NCBI GenBank assembly: GCA_905197045.1
Contig: CAJJXG010000010.1
Coordinates: forward strand, 1 to 50,210
Direction: 5' to 3'
DNA from: an uncultured Caryophanales bacterium
GTDB lineage: Bacteria; Bacillota_I; Bacilli_A; RFN20; CAG-826
Length of the DNA: 50,210 nt
Position numbers and translations under genes: made by a program. This document shows, piece after piece, positions 36,700-44,268 of this stretch (positions are counted from its first letter, which is position 1; every line of letters begins with the position of its first letter). The notes beneath the pieces are model-generated. The model saw only the letters and a list, made by a program, of their open reading frames with translations. It did not search any database and was not told the origin of the DNA.

Positions 36700-36715
36700 T
36701 TGTTTTTGTAATATT

Positions 36716-36760
36716 ATTATACAAAAATTTCACTATTTTTTCACTATTATTTCATTATTT
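36716..36760 (-). promoter_or_regulatory. fic promoter with three 11-bp iterons
   Basis: -10 TATAAT for the minus strand lies at 36716-36721. Three tandem 11-bp units follow with no gaps: TTTCACTATTT (36728), TTTCACTATTA (36739) and TTTCATTATTT (36750). They cover the -35 region. An 11-bp period places each unit on the same DNA face, fitting cooperative binding by a winged-helix protein such as Fic itself. Confidence 0.65.
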
Positions 36761-36956
36761 ATGACTTAATTTTCTGTCAAAAACTCAACAAGTATTTTAC
36801 TTTGTTGTTCGTTTTTTTGTTAATTAATCTATTTATTACACTAATTTTCTTAATTATTAAATATGCTCTAGCAAGATTTAAAGCAGTTACTATTTCATGT
36901 TCATAGTTAAGATTATGAATTTGAAGTTTTTATTTTAAAGTTTTATAAACCAAATT

Positions 36957-37008
36957 TTTATAATTCTTGCCGTTATTTTCTCTCTAATAACGCAACTGTT
37001 TCAATATG
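36957..37008. repeat. Direct duplication of the rlmD 3' end (att-like site)
   Basis: These 52 bp match 44253-44304 at 50 positions, in the same orientation. They include the codons for the last 12 residues of RlmD (IETVALLERK and flanks), its stop, and about 15 downstream bases. The repeat bounds a 7.2-kb island. The rest of the spacer 36761-36956 is AT-rich with nothing recognised. Confidence 0.85.
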
Positions 37009-37009
37009 T

Positions 37010-37125
37010 ACCGATATTAGATATGTATAGCCTTTTACTCGTAGAAACAACAAATGATATGCCTTTTTCACTACCCGAAACAAAGTATGAAGAGCCTTTT
37101 TAAGTAATTGGAAACATATCCACCA
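37010..37125. repeat. Degenerate ~32-bp repeats and a second rlmD-like scrap
   Basis: Three imperfect units, each beginning GCCTTTT and containing GAAAC 14-20 nt later, start near 37030, 37061 and 37095. The last runs into TTGGAAACATATCC, whose reverse complement encodes VDMFP, the residues that precede the duplicated tail in RlmD. The repeats thus appear to interrupt a copied rlmD end. The same GCCTTTTT and GGAAACATAT strings recur at 39.03 kb. Confidence 0.45.
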
Positions 37126-37566
37126 CTATTTTAGTATTTCTAAAGCTTTTTGATAAACGCTATCGTTTAAACCAAAAAAGCGATTCACTAATATGAACTC
37201 TTCTTCAAAGAAGTTAGATATGCCATCATCGTTATCATCGAGAATAACTATCCTATCGATATCTTCTTTTGAAGATGATAAGTAATCCATAATCTGTTTT
37301 CCTCGATTATCTTCCAAATCATCTTGGTTAGGTCTTCTTGTTTCTCCAACGATAAAAATCTCAAACTGGTCGAACGCTTCAGTTTTGTCTTCCATATCAA
37401 CTTTTGAATATCTTCTATCGCTTGTGATAACCACACCAGAAGAATCAGAGTCATCTATAAGCTTTTTGAGCAGCTTAAGCTTTTCCGCTTCCATATCAGA
37501 AACATATGACTCTTTATCAGTTGCGGGATTTAAAGCACCATCGATAACGAGAAAGATAAGTTTCAT
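37126..37566 (-). CDS. HAD-like protein related to Swiss-Army-Knife RNA-repair HAD domains
   Basis: A 146-residue single-domain protein. FLVIDGALNP (residues 5-14) is the HAD motif I, GVVITSDRR (about 44-52) the motif II region, and RGKQIMDYL (88-96) with IVILDDNDDGI (106-116) the C-terminal acidic motif. The order matches HAD_SAK-type domains, which are found in RNA-repair and defence contexts. The usual nucleophile Asp of DxDG is Val7 here, while Asp9 is kept, so the protein may be an inactive binder. It is third in an apparent minus-strand cassette with the two genes upstream. No clear Shine-Dalgarno is seen. The function is unknown. Confidence 0.6.
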   Translation of the reverse strand: MKLIFLVIDGALNPATDKESYVSDMEAEKLKLLKKLIDDSDSSGVVITSDRRYSKVDMEDKTEAFDQFEIFIVGETRRPNQDDLEDNRGKQIMDYLSSSKEDIDRIVILDDNDDGISNFFEEEFILVNRFFGLNDSVYQKALEILK

Positions 37567-37605
37567 AAGAATAAATTACTATCTAAATATCTACTAGAGC
37601 AATAA

Positions 37606-38172
37606 TTAGCAGTTGTTGCAGTTGTCTTGTCTTAATTGAACGTTAATATCAACAACTTTTCCAAGATTTTTTTCCTTCGGTGTTGTTGTGATGATTTGGT
37701 GAGAATTAAAATAATAAACTTTATTAGGATCATCAAAGATGAAGGCGTTTGAACGCATAAAAGTTTGATCCTTGACTCCATCAAAATGAGTTATATCTAA
37801 AATCACTTCTTCAGGTAAAGATTCGATATTAATTTTCAGCTCTTCGTCATACTCATTCTTGCCGATGAAATGGATGTCTCCTTTTAATGATTTAATAGCG
37901 TTATCTTTAGAATAATCTGCTCCTCTCCATATAAATGATCTGCAGAGCATAGACATTCTTGTTTGAACAGCAATCTCTTCGTCGCTAATTGTTCCATCAT
38001 TGTATTTGCAAGAAAAAAATGTATCCGGGGTAAACGGTTTTCCTTCTCTTCCAAAAATATCTTCATTAACTTCCATATGTTTGCTTATCTCTGCTTTTAA
38101 CATAGTTACAGCATCACTGAAATTATCAAATTCAAATGTTTCTTCATTAACATTTAAAATCCATTTATTCAT
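37606..38172 (-). CDS. Hypothetical protein, middle gene of the island cassette
   Basis: A 188-residue soluble protein that I do not recognise. It is acidic, has no membrane segment or signal peptide, and ends with a CNNC motif. Possible mixed alpha/beta character: an N-terminal NKWILNVNEETFEFDNFSDAV and a central ADYSKDNAIKSLKGDIHFIG. ATG 38172 is chosen: it follows the stop of the upstream gene by one base and GAAGG lies about 9 nt upstream. Tight linkage to the 135-residue gene and a 39-nt gap to the HAD-like gene suggest one operon. Base composition resembles the rest of the island. Confidence 0.65.
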   Translation of the reverse strand: MNKWILNVNEETFEFDNFSDAVTMLKAEISKHMEVNEDIFGREGKPFTPDTFFSCKYNDGTISDEEIAVQTRMSMLCRSFIWRGADYSKDNAIKSLKGDIHFIGKNEYDEELKINIESLPEEVILDITHFDGVKDQTFMRSNAFIFDDPNKVYYFNSHQIITTTPKEKNLGKVVDINVQLRQDNCNNC

Positions 38173-38173
38173 A

Positions 38174-38581
38174 TTAATTACCTTCATCTAAATGACATTT
38201 GTAGTGTTTTGAACAATCTGCAATCATTTTAATTTTCTTAATCTCGTTGCTGTTTAATCTATATAGCTTACTTAGAAAATCTTTAGTTTCGTTGGTGCAT
38301 ATATTTGGATTCGCAAATATTTTGACTATCCCTTTTCTTATTTCGACTCTCCCTCTCGGATAATAATCAAATTGTTTACTATTTCTTAATCGACCACCCA
38401 TGAAACAATTCCAATAAGTCTTATGATTATGATTTCTGGTAGATTTGGCAGTCAATTTCATTTGTTCTGTATCATTAATGTAACCGTCGATATCGCACGG
38501 TATTAATACATAATAAGGAACGCTTTCATTAAGTGGTAAGTCGTCTCTAATCCAGAAAATGCCTTTAAATAATTTATCCAT
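38174..38581 (-). CDS. Hypothetical protein with a PRGRVEI motif
   Basis: A 135-residue protein and first gene of the three-gene cassette. The central YYPRGRVEIRKGIVKIFANP is strongly patterned and I recall it as a conserved stretch of small uncharacterised bacterial proteins, but I cannot name the family or a function. The N-terminal half includes YYVLIPCDIDGYI. Four Cys and several His lie in the second half (CTNE, DCSKHYKCH), so metal binding is possible. It is soluble, with no signal peptide. It starts about 130 nt from a fragment of another gene, and the spacer may hold the cassette promoter. Confidence 0.65.
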   Translation of the reverse strand: MDKLFKGIFWIRDDLPLNESVPYYVLIPCDIDGYINDTEQMKLTAKSTRNHNHKTYWNCFMGGRLRNSKQFDYYPRGRVEIRKGIVKIFANPNICTNETKDFLSKLYRLNSNEIKKIKMIADCSKHYKCHLDEGN

Positions 38582-38712
38582 AGTGATTGATTTGTGACTA
38601 AATCATAACAGTGAAAAGTTAAGCAAATAAGATATATAAATTAAATGTACTTATATATGCACATATTCACTTAAAGATAAACGAAAACCACAAAGACTGT
38701 AAAATTGATATC

Positions 38713-38844
38713 GTGAAAACTATTTCAAAACGCAAATTCGTTTCATATAAGACTTGCCCTAAATCTTTGTGGCTTCTTCACGCTGATAGATTGCAGGACC
38801 AGATGCCTTGTCTAGCACATAGTTACTATCAAACTCTTTGCTGA
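38713..38844 (+). pseudogene. Possible 5' fragment of a DUF2779/Cas4-like gene
   Basis: Reading from GTG 38713, the frame gives TISKRKFVSYKTCPKSLWLL before losing similarity and stopping at 38842. The pattern SKxxFxxxxxCPKxLWL is the N-terminus of DUF2779/Cas4-like proteins, where the Cys contributes to an iron-sulfur site. Only about 25 codons match, no RBS is visible, and a 38-codon open frame exists on the other strand, so this is tentative. The rest of 38582-39293 holds repeats and no intact gene. Confidence 0.35.
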
Positions 38845-38953
38845 AGTAATACTGTCTATCCTGTTTATAAATGCCTTAAAATCGTTAGATTTTAGCTATT
38901 TGTGGCCCTTAAAAGACAATGCACAAATTGTTTTTATATGAATGCGGTTAAGA

Positions 38954-39052
38954 TAAATGCTGACAAAATCCCCATTTTCGGGGTGTACGACTATTGTAGT
39001 GCTGACAAAATAGGGATTTTTCACTAGTTCTTGGAAACATATTCAGCCTTTT
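38954..39052. repeat. Left cluster of TGCTGACAAA repeats flanking the R-M operon
   Basis: ATGCTGACAAAAT (38958) and CTATTGTAGTGCTGACAAA (38991-39009) lie about 43 bp apart, with a CCCC/GGGG hairpin between them. The second copy recurs at 43503-43521 with one mismatch. Next to it is AGTTCTTGGAAACATATTC (39026-39044), which resembles the RlmD MFPRT codons (reverse strand) at 44308-44327. The cluster looks like fused remnants of mobile-element ends. Confidence 0.5.
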
Positions 39053-39293
39053 TACTTTAATGTTAGTATAATTGCGATTTGTTCCTCTGAACTTAATAAT
39101 CCTCTTAATTCTGTAGAACCACAATATGCTAATGATAGCATTAATATTAATCCTAATTCGATTAATAAGAATTTGTTCATTGTGGTCACATACTTTTCCT
39201 CTTTTGATAAAAAATGTATTTTTTCTCATGATTATTCAATGATTTTCTTGTTTTTTTTATCAAACTAAATCTCAAAAAAATATTTATCAATAT

Positions 39294-40637
39294 CTAAACA
39301 TAAAGAGACACTTCTTTAATATTAGATAAATTCAGCAGCAGATTAATTGGATTATTTATAAGGGTAATGTTCGGGCTTTTACTATTAGCTAATTCTTTGA
39401 GATTATCTATTTTAACTAAAAAATAATCTTTCTTTGAAACTCCCATTTCAATAACTTCATTAGTTGTTGCTGTAAAAAATGGCACTCTTGAATAACTTGA
39501 CTTAACCTCAAATTTAATTGTTCTTCCTTTAATCGTTATTAATTCTAAATCACATCCGTGGCCAACAGATTGGTCTTCCCACTTTTTGTCAAGAGTGCAT
39601 CCGTCATTGAACCAAACTATCTTATCAATTGCATCATCCGTTTCTATTTTAACAAAATTATAAATATCCGAATTATAATCTTGAAGTAATGAATTAATAT
39701 ATTTTTCTCCTAACCAACCAATTTGGCTCTTTTGCAATTCATTAAACATTGAACGTTTAGATTTAAACCCAATTCTTCGTGCTACACGTTTAACTCTTAA
39801 CTTCCCTACTTGTGTTATAACTTTTTCGCTAACAATCGGTTTTATATTAATATCTGATGTGACAAGTTCTGAAATCAAATCCCTAATTTCTTTAGTTTCT
39901 TTTGCTGTATTTTCAGTTTCCAAGTTTTCATCAAATGAATTAACTGCAGATAATCCATTAATAAAATATGTGAAAGTCTTTTTGACATAATCCGTAAGAT
40001 AATACTTGTTATCTGGTTTTTTTTCAACAATTTTTAAGTCTTCAAAAAAAAGATTAAACTTTGGATCGAAAAATTTTCCTGCACCTTTATTTTTTATTTT
40101 TTGTGCTTCATCCACAACATTTGATAGTCCTTTTATTTTTTTAATTGCTTTTTGATAAGATAGTTTATCTACTTCCATATAAAATAAAGCAATTGCTAAT
40201 TCTGAAATAGAAGCTGAACCCAAATCAGATATCATTTTTAAAAAAACAATAGGTGCTTCAACAATCGAATTTGATGAAACTGCATTATTATCTTTGCCAA
40301 AAGTCACTGAAGATATTGCTAAAAAAATGCAATCTAAAATATCTTTCCAGGAATTAGATGAGATATAATAATCTCCAAACTCAGAAATCATATATTTTGA
40401 TTCACTCTTATCATATGTTAATAAACCAAAATATCTTGGAGTAACCGATCTGTGTGAAATAGTTGTATTATCAAGTGTTTTTCCTAGAGTTTGATAATGA
40501 CTAATCAATTCTGAATGCAATGTCGCTGCATCACACTCTCCACCATGTTTTTTTAATATTTTTAAAACTGCATCAACATCACTTCTAGATGCATTGTTTT
40601 TTGGTAATACTAAATTTATTTTTCCTCTTTTGCCCAT
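39294..40637 (-). CDS. Putative type II restriction endonuclease with DUF3883-like nuclease domain
   Basis: A 447-residue protein. The N-terminal about 230 residues contain helical, winged-helix-like sequence (LKILKKHGGECDAATLHSEL). The C-terminal about 130 residues show QIGWLGEKYINSLL, then GHGCDLELITIKGRTIKFEVKSS, an Asp-(x)n-Glu-x-Lys arrangement of PD-(D/E)XK nucleases as in DUF3883. FTATTNEVIEMGVSKKDYFLV follows, matching the end of that domain. It is the last gene of the operon after two cytosine methyltransferases, with a strong RBS (AAGGAGG), which strongly supports the restriction role. The recognition sequence cannot be predicted. Confidence 0.75.
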   Translation of the reverse strand: MGKRGKINLVLPKNNASRSDVDAVLKILKKHGGECDAATLHSELISHYQTLGKTLDNTTISHRSVTPRYFGLLTYDKSESKYMISEFGDYYISSNSWKDILDCIFLAISSVTFGKDNNAVSSNSIVEAPIVFLKMISDLGSASISELAIALFYMEVDKLSYQKAIKKIKGLSNVVDEAQKIKNKGAGKFFDPKFNLFFEDLKIVEKKPDNKYYLTDYVKKTFTYFINGLSAVNSFDENLETENTAKETKEIRDLISELVTSDINIKPIVSEKVITQVGKLRVKRVARRIGFKSKRSMFNELQKSQIGWLGEKYINSLLQDYNSDIYNFVKIETDDAIDKIVWFNDGCTLDKKWEDQSVGHGCDLELITIKGRTIKFEVKSSYSRVPFFTATTNEVIEMGVSKKDYFLVKIDNLKELANSKSPNITLINNPINLLLNLSNIKEVSLYV

Positions 40638-40651
40638 TTATATCCCTCCTT

Positions 40652-41791
40652 TTAAAGCGATTTAATTAATTCGTTCATTATTTTTTTTATCATTAATGGG
40701 GGAATGCCTTCTCCAATAACGTTTCTAATCAATCTCTCATCTGCCCAATCAGGAATATTCCAGTCAGTTGGTAAAGAAGATACAATCATCAATTCATAAA
40801 TGGTTAAAACTCTAGGATCACTGTATATTCTTTCTTCTTCATTGCCATCTTTAATCAATCTACCAGGATGAACGCAAACTGAAGACGAAATAACTCCATT
40901 GTTTTGTGTAATTGTATTTGCTGGTTTGTCCCATGAGTATCTTCTATAGCAGCTTAATCTTGCATTTATAACTCTGCCATCTGAATTTTGTGGAAAAAAC
41001 TTTTTATTATAAACCGCCGTTGTTCCCGATGGAGTGTGCATCATCCACTCTATTTGTCTCCATGAATGAACTGGGGGATAAAACCATTTCGATATTTTTA
41101 ATCCTTCTTCCTTTTTCTTTTCATATTCTGGGAAATTTATTCTTTTATCTTCTTCTCTAACAAGTGGATCAAGAGATGGTAAATGACCTATTGCATCTCG
41201 TAGAGTAATATGTTTTTCCTTTTTAGGAGTTTTCCACTCAATTGTTGAATAATCTTTTCTAACCAATCTAATAATACATCTTTTTCTAGTTTGAGGAACT
41301 CCATAATCAGATGAATCAAACAGCATATCATTAGGGAAAACGTATTTTTCTTGTAGTTCTTTCTTTAAATAATCTAAAATATATGAATTTTCACCATTTA
41401 CTTCTATTTTTGTCGTTAACAACTTTGGAACATTTTCTAAAAGTACAAATTTAGGATTAACTTTTTTTATAACATCAATTGCATAATATATTAAGTAATT
41501 TCTTGGATCATAAGGATCACGCTTTCCGTGTCTACTCATACCTTGGCATGGAGGAGTTGCAAGGACAAAATCAACCTTTTTATCAAGTGACTTTTTGACA
41601 ATCAACTGTCTTACTTTATCGTCTGTAATATCACCATTTATTACTTCTGTTTTTGGATAAAGATGTTTGTAAAAATTGCTTCGTTCTTCTATTAATTCAT
41701 TTGCAATTACAACTTCAATACCCAATTCTTCAAAATATGTTTCTGCAAGTCCAACATTTGAAAATAAGGATAAACATTTTAATTTACTCAT
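40652..41791 (-). CDS. DNA (cytosine-5) methyltransferase, second of a pair
   Basis: A 379-residue C5-cytosine methyltransferase that would protect host DNA from the linked nuclease. Motif I LSLFSNVGLAE, motif IV ATPPCQGMS (catalytic Cys82), motif VI LLENVPK (119-121), motif VIII PQTRKRC (167-172) and motif IX SWDKPANTITQNNG are in the normal order, followed by motif X near the C-terminus (RNVIGEGIPPLM). It is a close paralogue of the gene just upstream, and shares motif positions 1-125 with it almost residue for residue. The start overlaps the upstream gene by 8 nt; GGAGG is the RBS. Confidence 0.93.
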   Translation of the reverse strand: MSKLKCLSLFSNVGLAETYFEELGIEVVIANELIEERSNFYKHLYPKTEVINGDITDDKVRQLIVKKSLDKKVDFVLATPPCQGMSRHGKRDPYDPRNYLIYYAIDVIKKVNPKFVLLENVPKLLTTKIEVNGENSYILDYLKKELQEKYVFPNDMLFDSSDYGVPQTRKRCIIRLVRKDYSTIEWKTPKKEKHITLRDAIGHLPSLDPLVREEDKRINFPEYEKKKEEGLKISKWFYPPVHSWRQIEWMMHTPSGTTAVYNKKFFPQNSDGRVINARLSCYRRYSWDKPANTITQNNGVISSSVCVHPGRLIKDGNEEERIYSDPRVLTIYELMIVSSLPTDWNIPDWADERLIRNVIGEGIPPLMIKKIMNELIKSL

Positions 41792-42929
41792 AATTATCCT
41801 CCAAATTTTTTACTATTTTTTTTATAACTAATGGCGGTATTCCTTCCCCTATTGTATGCCTAATTAAACTTTCATTTGCCCATTCTGGCAAATTCCAATC
41901 AACAGGTAGCGACATGATTATTAATAATTCATAAATAGTAAATACTCTCGGATCACTTTGTAGTACTTCACCTTTTTCAGTTGTATAGGTATTTCCAGGA
42001 TGAACATTATTTTGTGAACAAATCGCTCCATTATAAGTTGTTACAGTACAACCGGGTTTATTCCAAGATTGTCTTTTATATGTATTTGCAAAGCCTCTTA
42101 CCCTACTTCCATCTTTATTTTTAGGATAATATACCTCGTTTTCTAAAGCAGATTTTCCTTCTTTGGTATGCATCATAACTTCAATATGACGAAGTTTGTG
42201 AGTTGGTGGAAAATGCCACTTAGAAACAGATAAAGCTCGTTCTTTTTTTTCGTAAAAATAAGGAAAAACTTTTAGCAATTGCTTTTCATCTGCACCTTCA
42301 ATATAGGGGTCAACACTAGGCAAATCCCCTATTGCATCATATAAAGTAATTGCTTCACATTTTTCATCTAAAAAATCCCACTTAAACTTTTTATCTTTTC
42401 GAGTTAGAAGAAAAATGCATCTAGATCTACTTTGTGGAACACCATAATCTTCTGTATTAATTACTTTGTATACGATATCATATCTATTTTTTATTTTTGA
42501 TACAATATAATCAGGGATATATGTTTCTATTCCATCAACTATGATTTTTGTCTTCAATATTTGAGGAACGTTTTCTATCAAAGCATATTCTGGATTAATA
42601 TCAGAAATCATTTTTAATGCATAATAAATTAAATAGTTTCTTTCATCATTTTTCTTTTTAGGTCCAACTGTAGACATACCTTGACACGGAGGGGTTGCCA
42701 TTACAAAATTAACACCTTCCTTTTTTGATTTATCCAGAATATCTTTATAAACTTTTTCACTCGTAATATCTCCAACAATCATATCAACATAAGGATAAAT
42801 TGATTTATATAATTCTGCACGCTTTTCAATTATTTCATTAGCAATTTTCATATCAATAATTGACTGATTTAGGTAAGCCTCAGCTACACCAATATTAGAA
42901 AATAGCGATAATCCTTTTAATTTATACAT
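41784..42929 (-). CDS. DNA (cytosine-5) methyltransferase, first of a pair
   Basis: A C5-cytosine methyltransferase of about 381 residues. It shows LSLFSNIGVAEAYL, ATPPCQGMS with the catalytic Cys, LIENVPQ, PQSRSRC and SWNKPGCTVTTYNG. ATG 42929 is preferred to the much earlier in-frame start because GGAGG lies 6 nt upstream and the extra N-terminal stretch would overlap the control-protein gene. It has a 1-nt gap to the control gene. Two tandem m5C enzymes usually modify the two strands of an asymmetric site, which suggests a type IIS-like specificity. Confidence 0.93.
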   Translation of the reverse strand: MYKLKGLSLFSNIGVAEAYLNQSIIDMKIANEIIEKRAELYKSIYPYVDMIVGDITSEKVYKDILDKSKKEGVNFVMATPPCQGMSTVGPKKKNDERNYLIYYALKMISDINPEYALIENVPQILKTKIIVDGIETYIPDYIVSKIKNRYDIVYKVINTEDYGVPQSRSRCIFLLTRKDKKFKWDFLDEKCEAITLYDAIGDLPSVDPYIEGADEKQLLKVFPYFYEKKERALSVSKWHFPPTHKLRHIEVMMHTKEGKSALENEVYYPKNKDGSRVRGFANTYKRQSWNKPGCTVTTYNGAICSQNNVHPGNTYTTEKGEVLQSDPRVFTIYELLIIMSLPVDWNLPEWANESLIRHTIGEGIPPLVIKKIVKNLEDNYE

Positions 42930-42930
42930 T

Positions 42931-43164
42931 TTAATCCTCCATATAGTCAAAAAGGTTCTTATCATTAAAAAAATAATAAATTGAAATACCAAGAACCTCA
43001 CATACTTTTTCAATATTTTCAATAGTTATATTTTGTTTTCCATTTTCAATTTTTGAAAGATATGAACGATCCCATCCAATCCTGTTTGAAAATTCTTGTT
43101 GATTCATTTTACCAATATTAAATCTCAACTCTTGTATTCTTTTTCCTATATTTTCTTTAATCAT
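42931..43164 (-). CDS. Restriction-modification controller (C) protein, HTH_3/Xre type
   Basis: A 77-residue helix-turn-helix protein. LRFNIGKMNQQEFSNRIGWD and RSYLSKIENGKQNITIENI form the classic Cro/C1-type HTH of controller proteins that time nuclease expression after entry into a new host. ATG 43164 (GAGG 8 nt upstream) is preferred over TTG 43170. It is first in a four-gene operon (C, M, M, R), an arrangement normal for C-regulated type II systems. A pair of direct repeats at its promoter is the likely binding site. Confidence 0.88.
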   Translation of the reverse strand: MIKENIGKRIQELRFNIGKMNQQEFSNRIGWDRSYLSKIENGKQNITIENIEKVCEVLGISIYYFFNDKNLFDYMED

Positions 43165-43181
43165 GATCAAAACCTCTTCTT

Positions 43182-43222
43182 ATTATAACACAATGTGCAT
43201 TAAAATTCTACATGTGTGCATT
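43182..43222 (-). promoter_or_regulatory. Promoter and C-box-like operator of the R-M operon
   Basis: Two identical boxes, AATGCACA on the minus strand (43215-43222 and 43194-43201), are spaced exactly 21 bp, two helical turns. -10 TATAAT lies at 43182-43187, and the -35 region (TAGAAT) is poor, as expected for a promoter that a controller activates. The proximal box lies in the promoter spacer, so high protein levels could repress. Confidence 0.7.
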
Positions 43223-43248
43223 GTTTTTTTGTTTTGATTTCTCGAAAA

Positions 43249-43521
43249 AATTGTCAGCACTTATATCGTTTCCACCTCAAGTTCGTGAGTGACATATCGA
43301 CCATAAAATCGACTAAAATCACCTATTATTTCATTAATTTTACAACCCGAGGTCGAGTCTATATAAATGCTGATAATTGCTTTTTGATTTGTTTCCATCG
43401 AAATATGGGTTGAAACAGCAAAAAAGGCACTTCAGTGCTGACAAATGTCTAAAATATGTTTCCCAAGACATCTCGTTTTTTAGTTTCAACCCTAAACCGA
43501 AACTATTGTAATGCTGACAAA
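43249..43521. repeat. Right cluster of TGTCAGCA repeats flanking the R-M operon
   Basis: TGTCAGCA-type motifs occur at 43249 (plus strand) and, on the minus strand, near 43375 (as TATCAGCA), 43441 and 43519. The last, CTATTGTAATGCTGACAAA (43503-43521), is the direct partner of 38991-39009. Beside the 43434 copy is ATGTTTCCCAAGACA, similar to the rlmD MFPRT codons but in the opposite orientation. No gene is evident in 43223-43640. Confidence 0.5.
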
Positions 43522-43649
43522 CTAACAAAAAGAAAGAGCCCATATAACCTAAAAATTTGATTTTTTTGATTAAAATGGGCTTTTTCGATTAATTTTTTGT
43601 CGTTATCTAAAGCCATTCATTCTGTTTTGCACAAGTTGCTTCATAAATA

Positions 43650-43835
43650 TTATGTCGTGGTCGGAGGCGTTTGCGAGCCCCCACTTCAGCAATTTTGAAC
43701 AGTTTGAAAACGGGACGCGTGGGGAAATGTTTTGAGAGCCGGCAGGCATTTACTTAGGTCGGTAGCTTCCGTTTGAAAGCGGTCGTATAAACCTTGCTGC
43801 GGCATCGTCCAACAGCGACGGAAAAAGTTTTTGAA
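43650..43835. other. GC-rich, structured-looking non-coding stretch in the island
   Basis: This segment is about half G+C in a strongly AT-rich window. It includes an inverted pair CCCCCAC/GTGGGG (about 43677-43723) and other short complementary strings, and it has no plausible long frame. It precedes a 43-codon ORF with a strong RBS. An origin of transfer, a replication origin or a structured RNA from an integrative element are all possible; I cannot identify the exact type. Confidence 0.4.
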
Positions 43836-43931
43836 AAAAGTTATATATGTAGTATATAAAAGTTTTGGAATGTGAAAAATAGGTCTGGGCTTACTGTATA
43901 GTACAACAACTTTTTTAAAGGAGAGAGTCGC

Positions 43932-44063
43932 ATGCAGTTTAAATTAGTAATTTATACTTCAACAAAAGTAATTTACATGATCGTATCTGAAGATGAATTA
44001 GATTCAATTTATAATCAATATTTTGATTCTAATATCTTCATATTAAACATCTATCAATACTAA
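43932..44063 (+). CDS. Small ORF, 43-residue acidic peptide
   Basis: ATG 43932 is preceded by AAAGGAGAG at good spacing, the strongest Shine-Dalgarno of the island apart from the R-M genes. The product begins MQFKLVIYTSTKVIYMIVSE, then an Asp/Glu-rich DELDSIYNQYFD, and ends FILNIYQY. It has no membrane segment or signal peptide and I do not recognise a family. A possible -10 TATAGT lies upstream near 43896, and a good terminator follows. It could be a small regulatory or accessory protein of an integrative element. Confidence 0.6.
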   Translation: MQFKLVIYTSTKVIYMIVSEDELDSIYNQYFDSNIFILNIYQY

Positions 44064-44171
44064 GAAATTAAATATATATCTAAATACATATATATATTCT
44101 TTTTTGTGTAGGTGTGTGGGCAATGAAAATATGGTGAAGGGCGAAAACTATATGCAGTGGCATAAAAAGAA

Positions 44172-44206
44172 AAGCTGTCGTCTAAGACAGCGATTCTATT
44201 TTTTTA
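44172..44206. terminator. Bidirectional terminator between the small ORF and rlmD
   Basis: The stem GCTGTC/GACAGC with a 6-nt loop is followed by a T-run on the plus strand. On the minus strand it reads into TTTTCTTTTT, so it can also end rlmD transcription. Confidence 0.75.
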
Positions 44207-44268
44207 TAAATTGATTTGCACAATTCAAGATAAGTTGGTCTGAACAATTACATTTATAATTCTCGCCG

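Noticed and set aside
37010..37125. CRISPR array
   Set aside because: Units are too few, diverge along their whole length, and no cas gene is near apart from a doubtful fragment.
38948..39229. Open frame of 93 codons on the minus strand
   Set aside because: It runs through the repeat cluster, has biased composition and no good RBS; only its MFPRT stretch recalls rlmD, so it is read as repeat DNA.
43340..43543. Open frame of 67 codons overlapping the right repeat cluster
   Set aside because: It consists of the TGTCAGCA repeats, with no RBS and no recognisable protein features.
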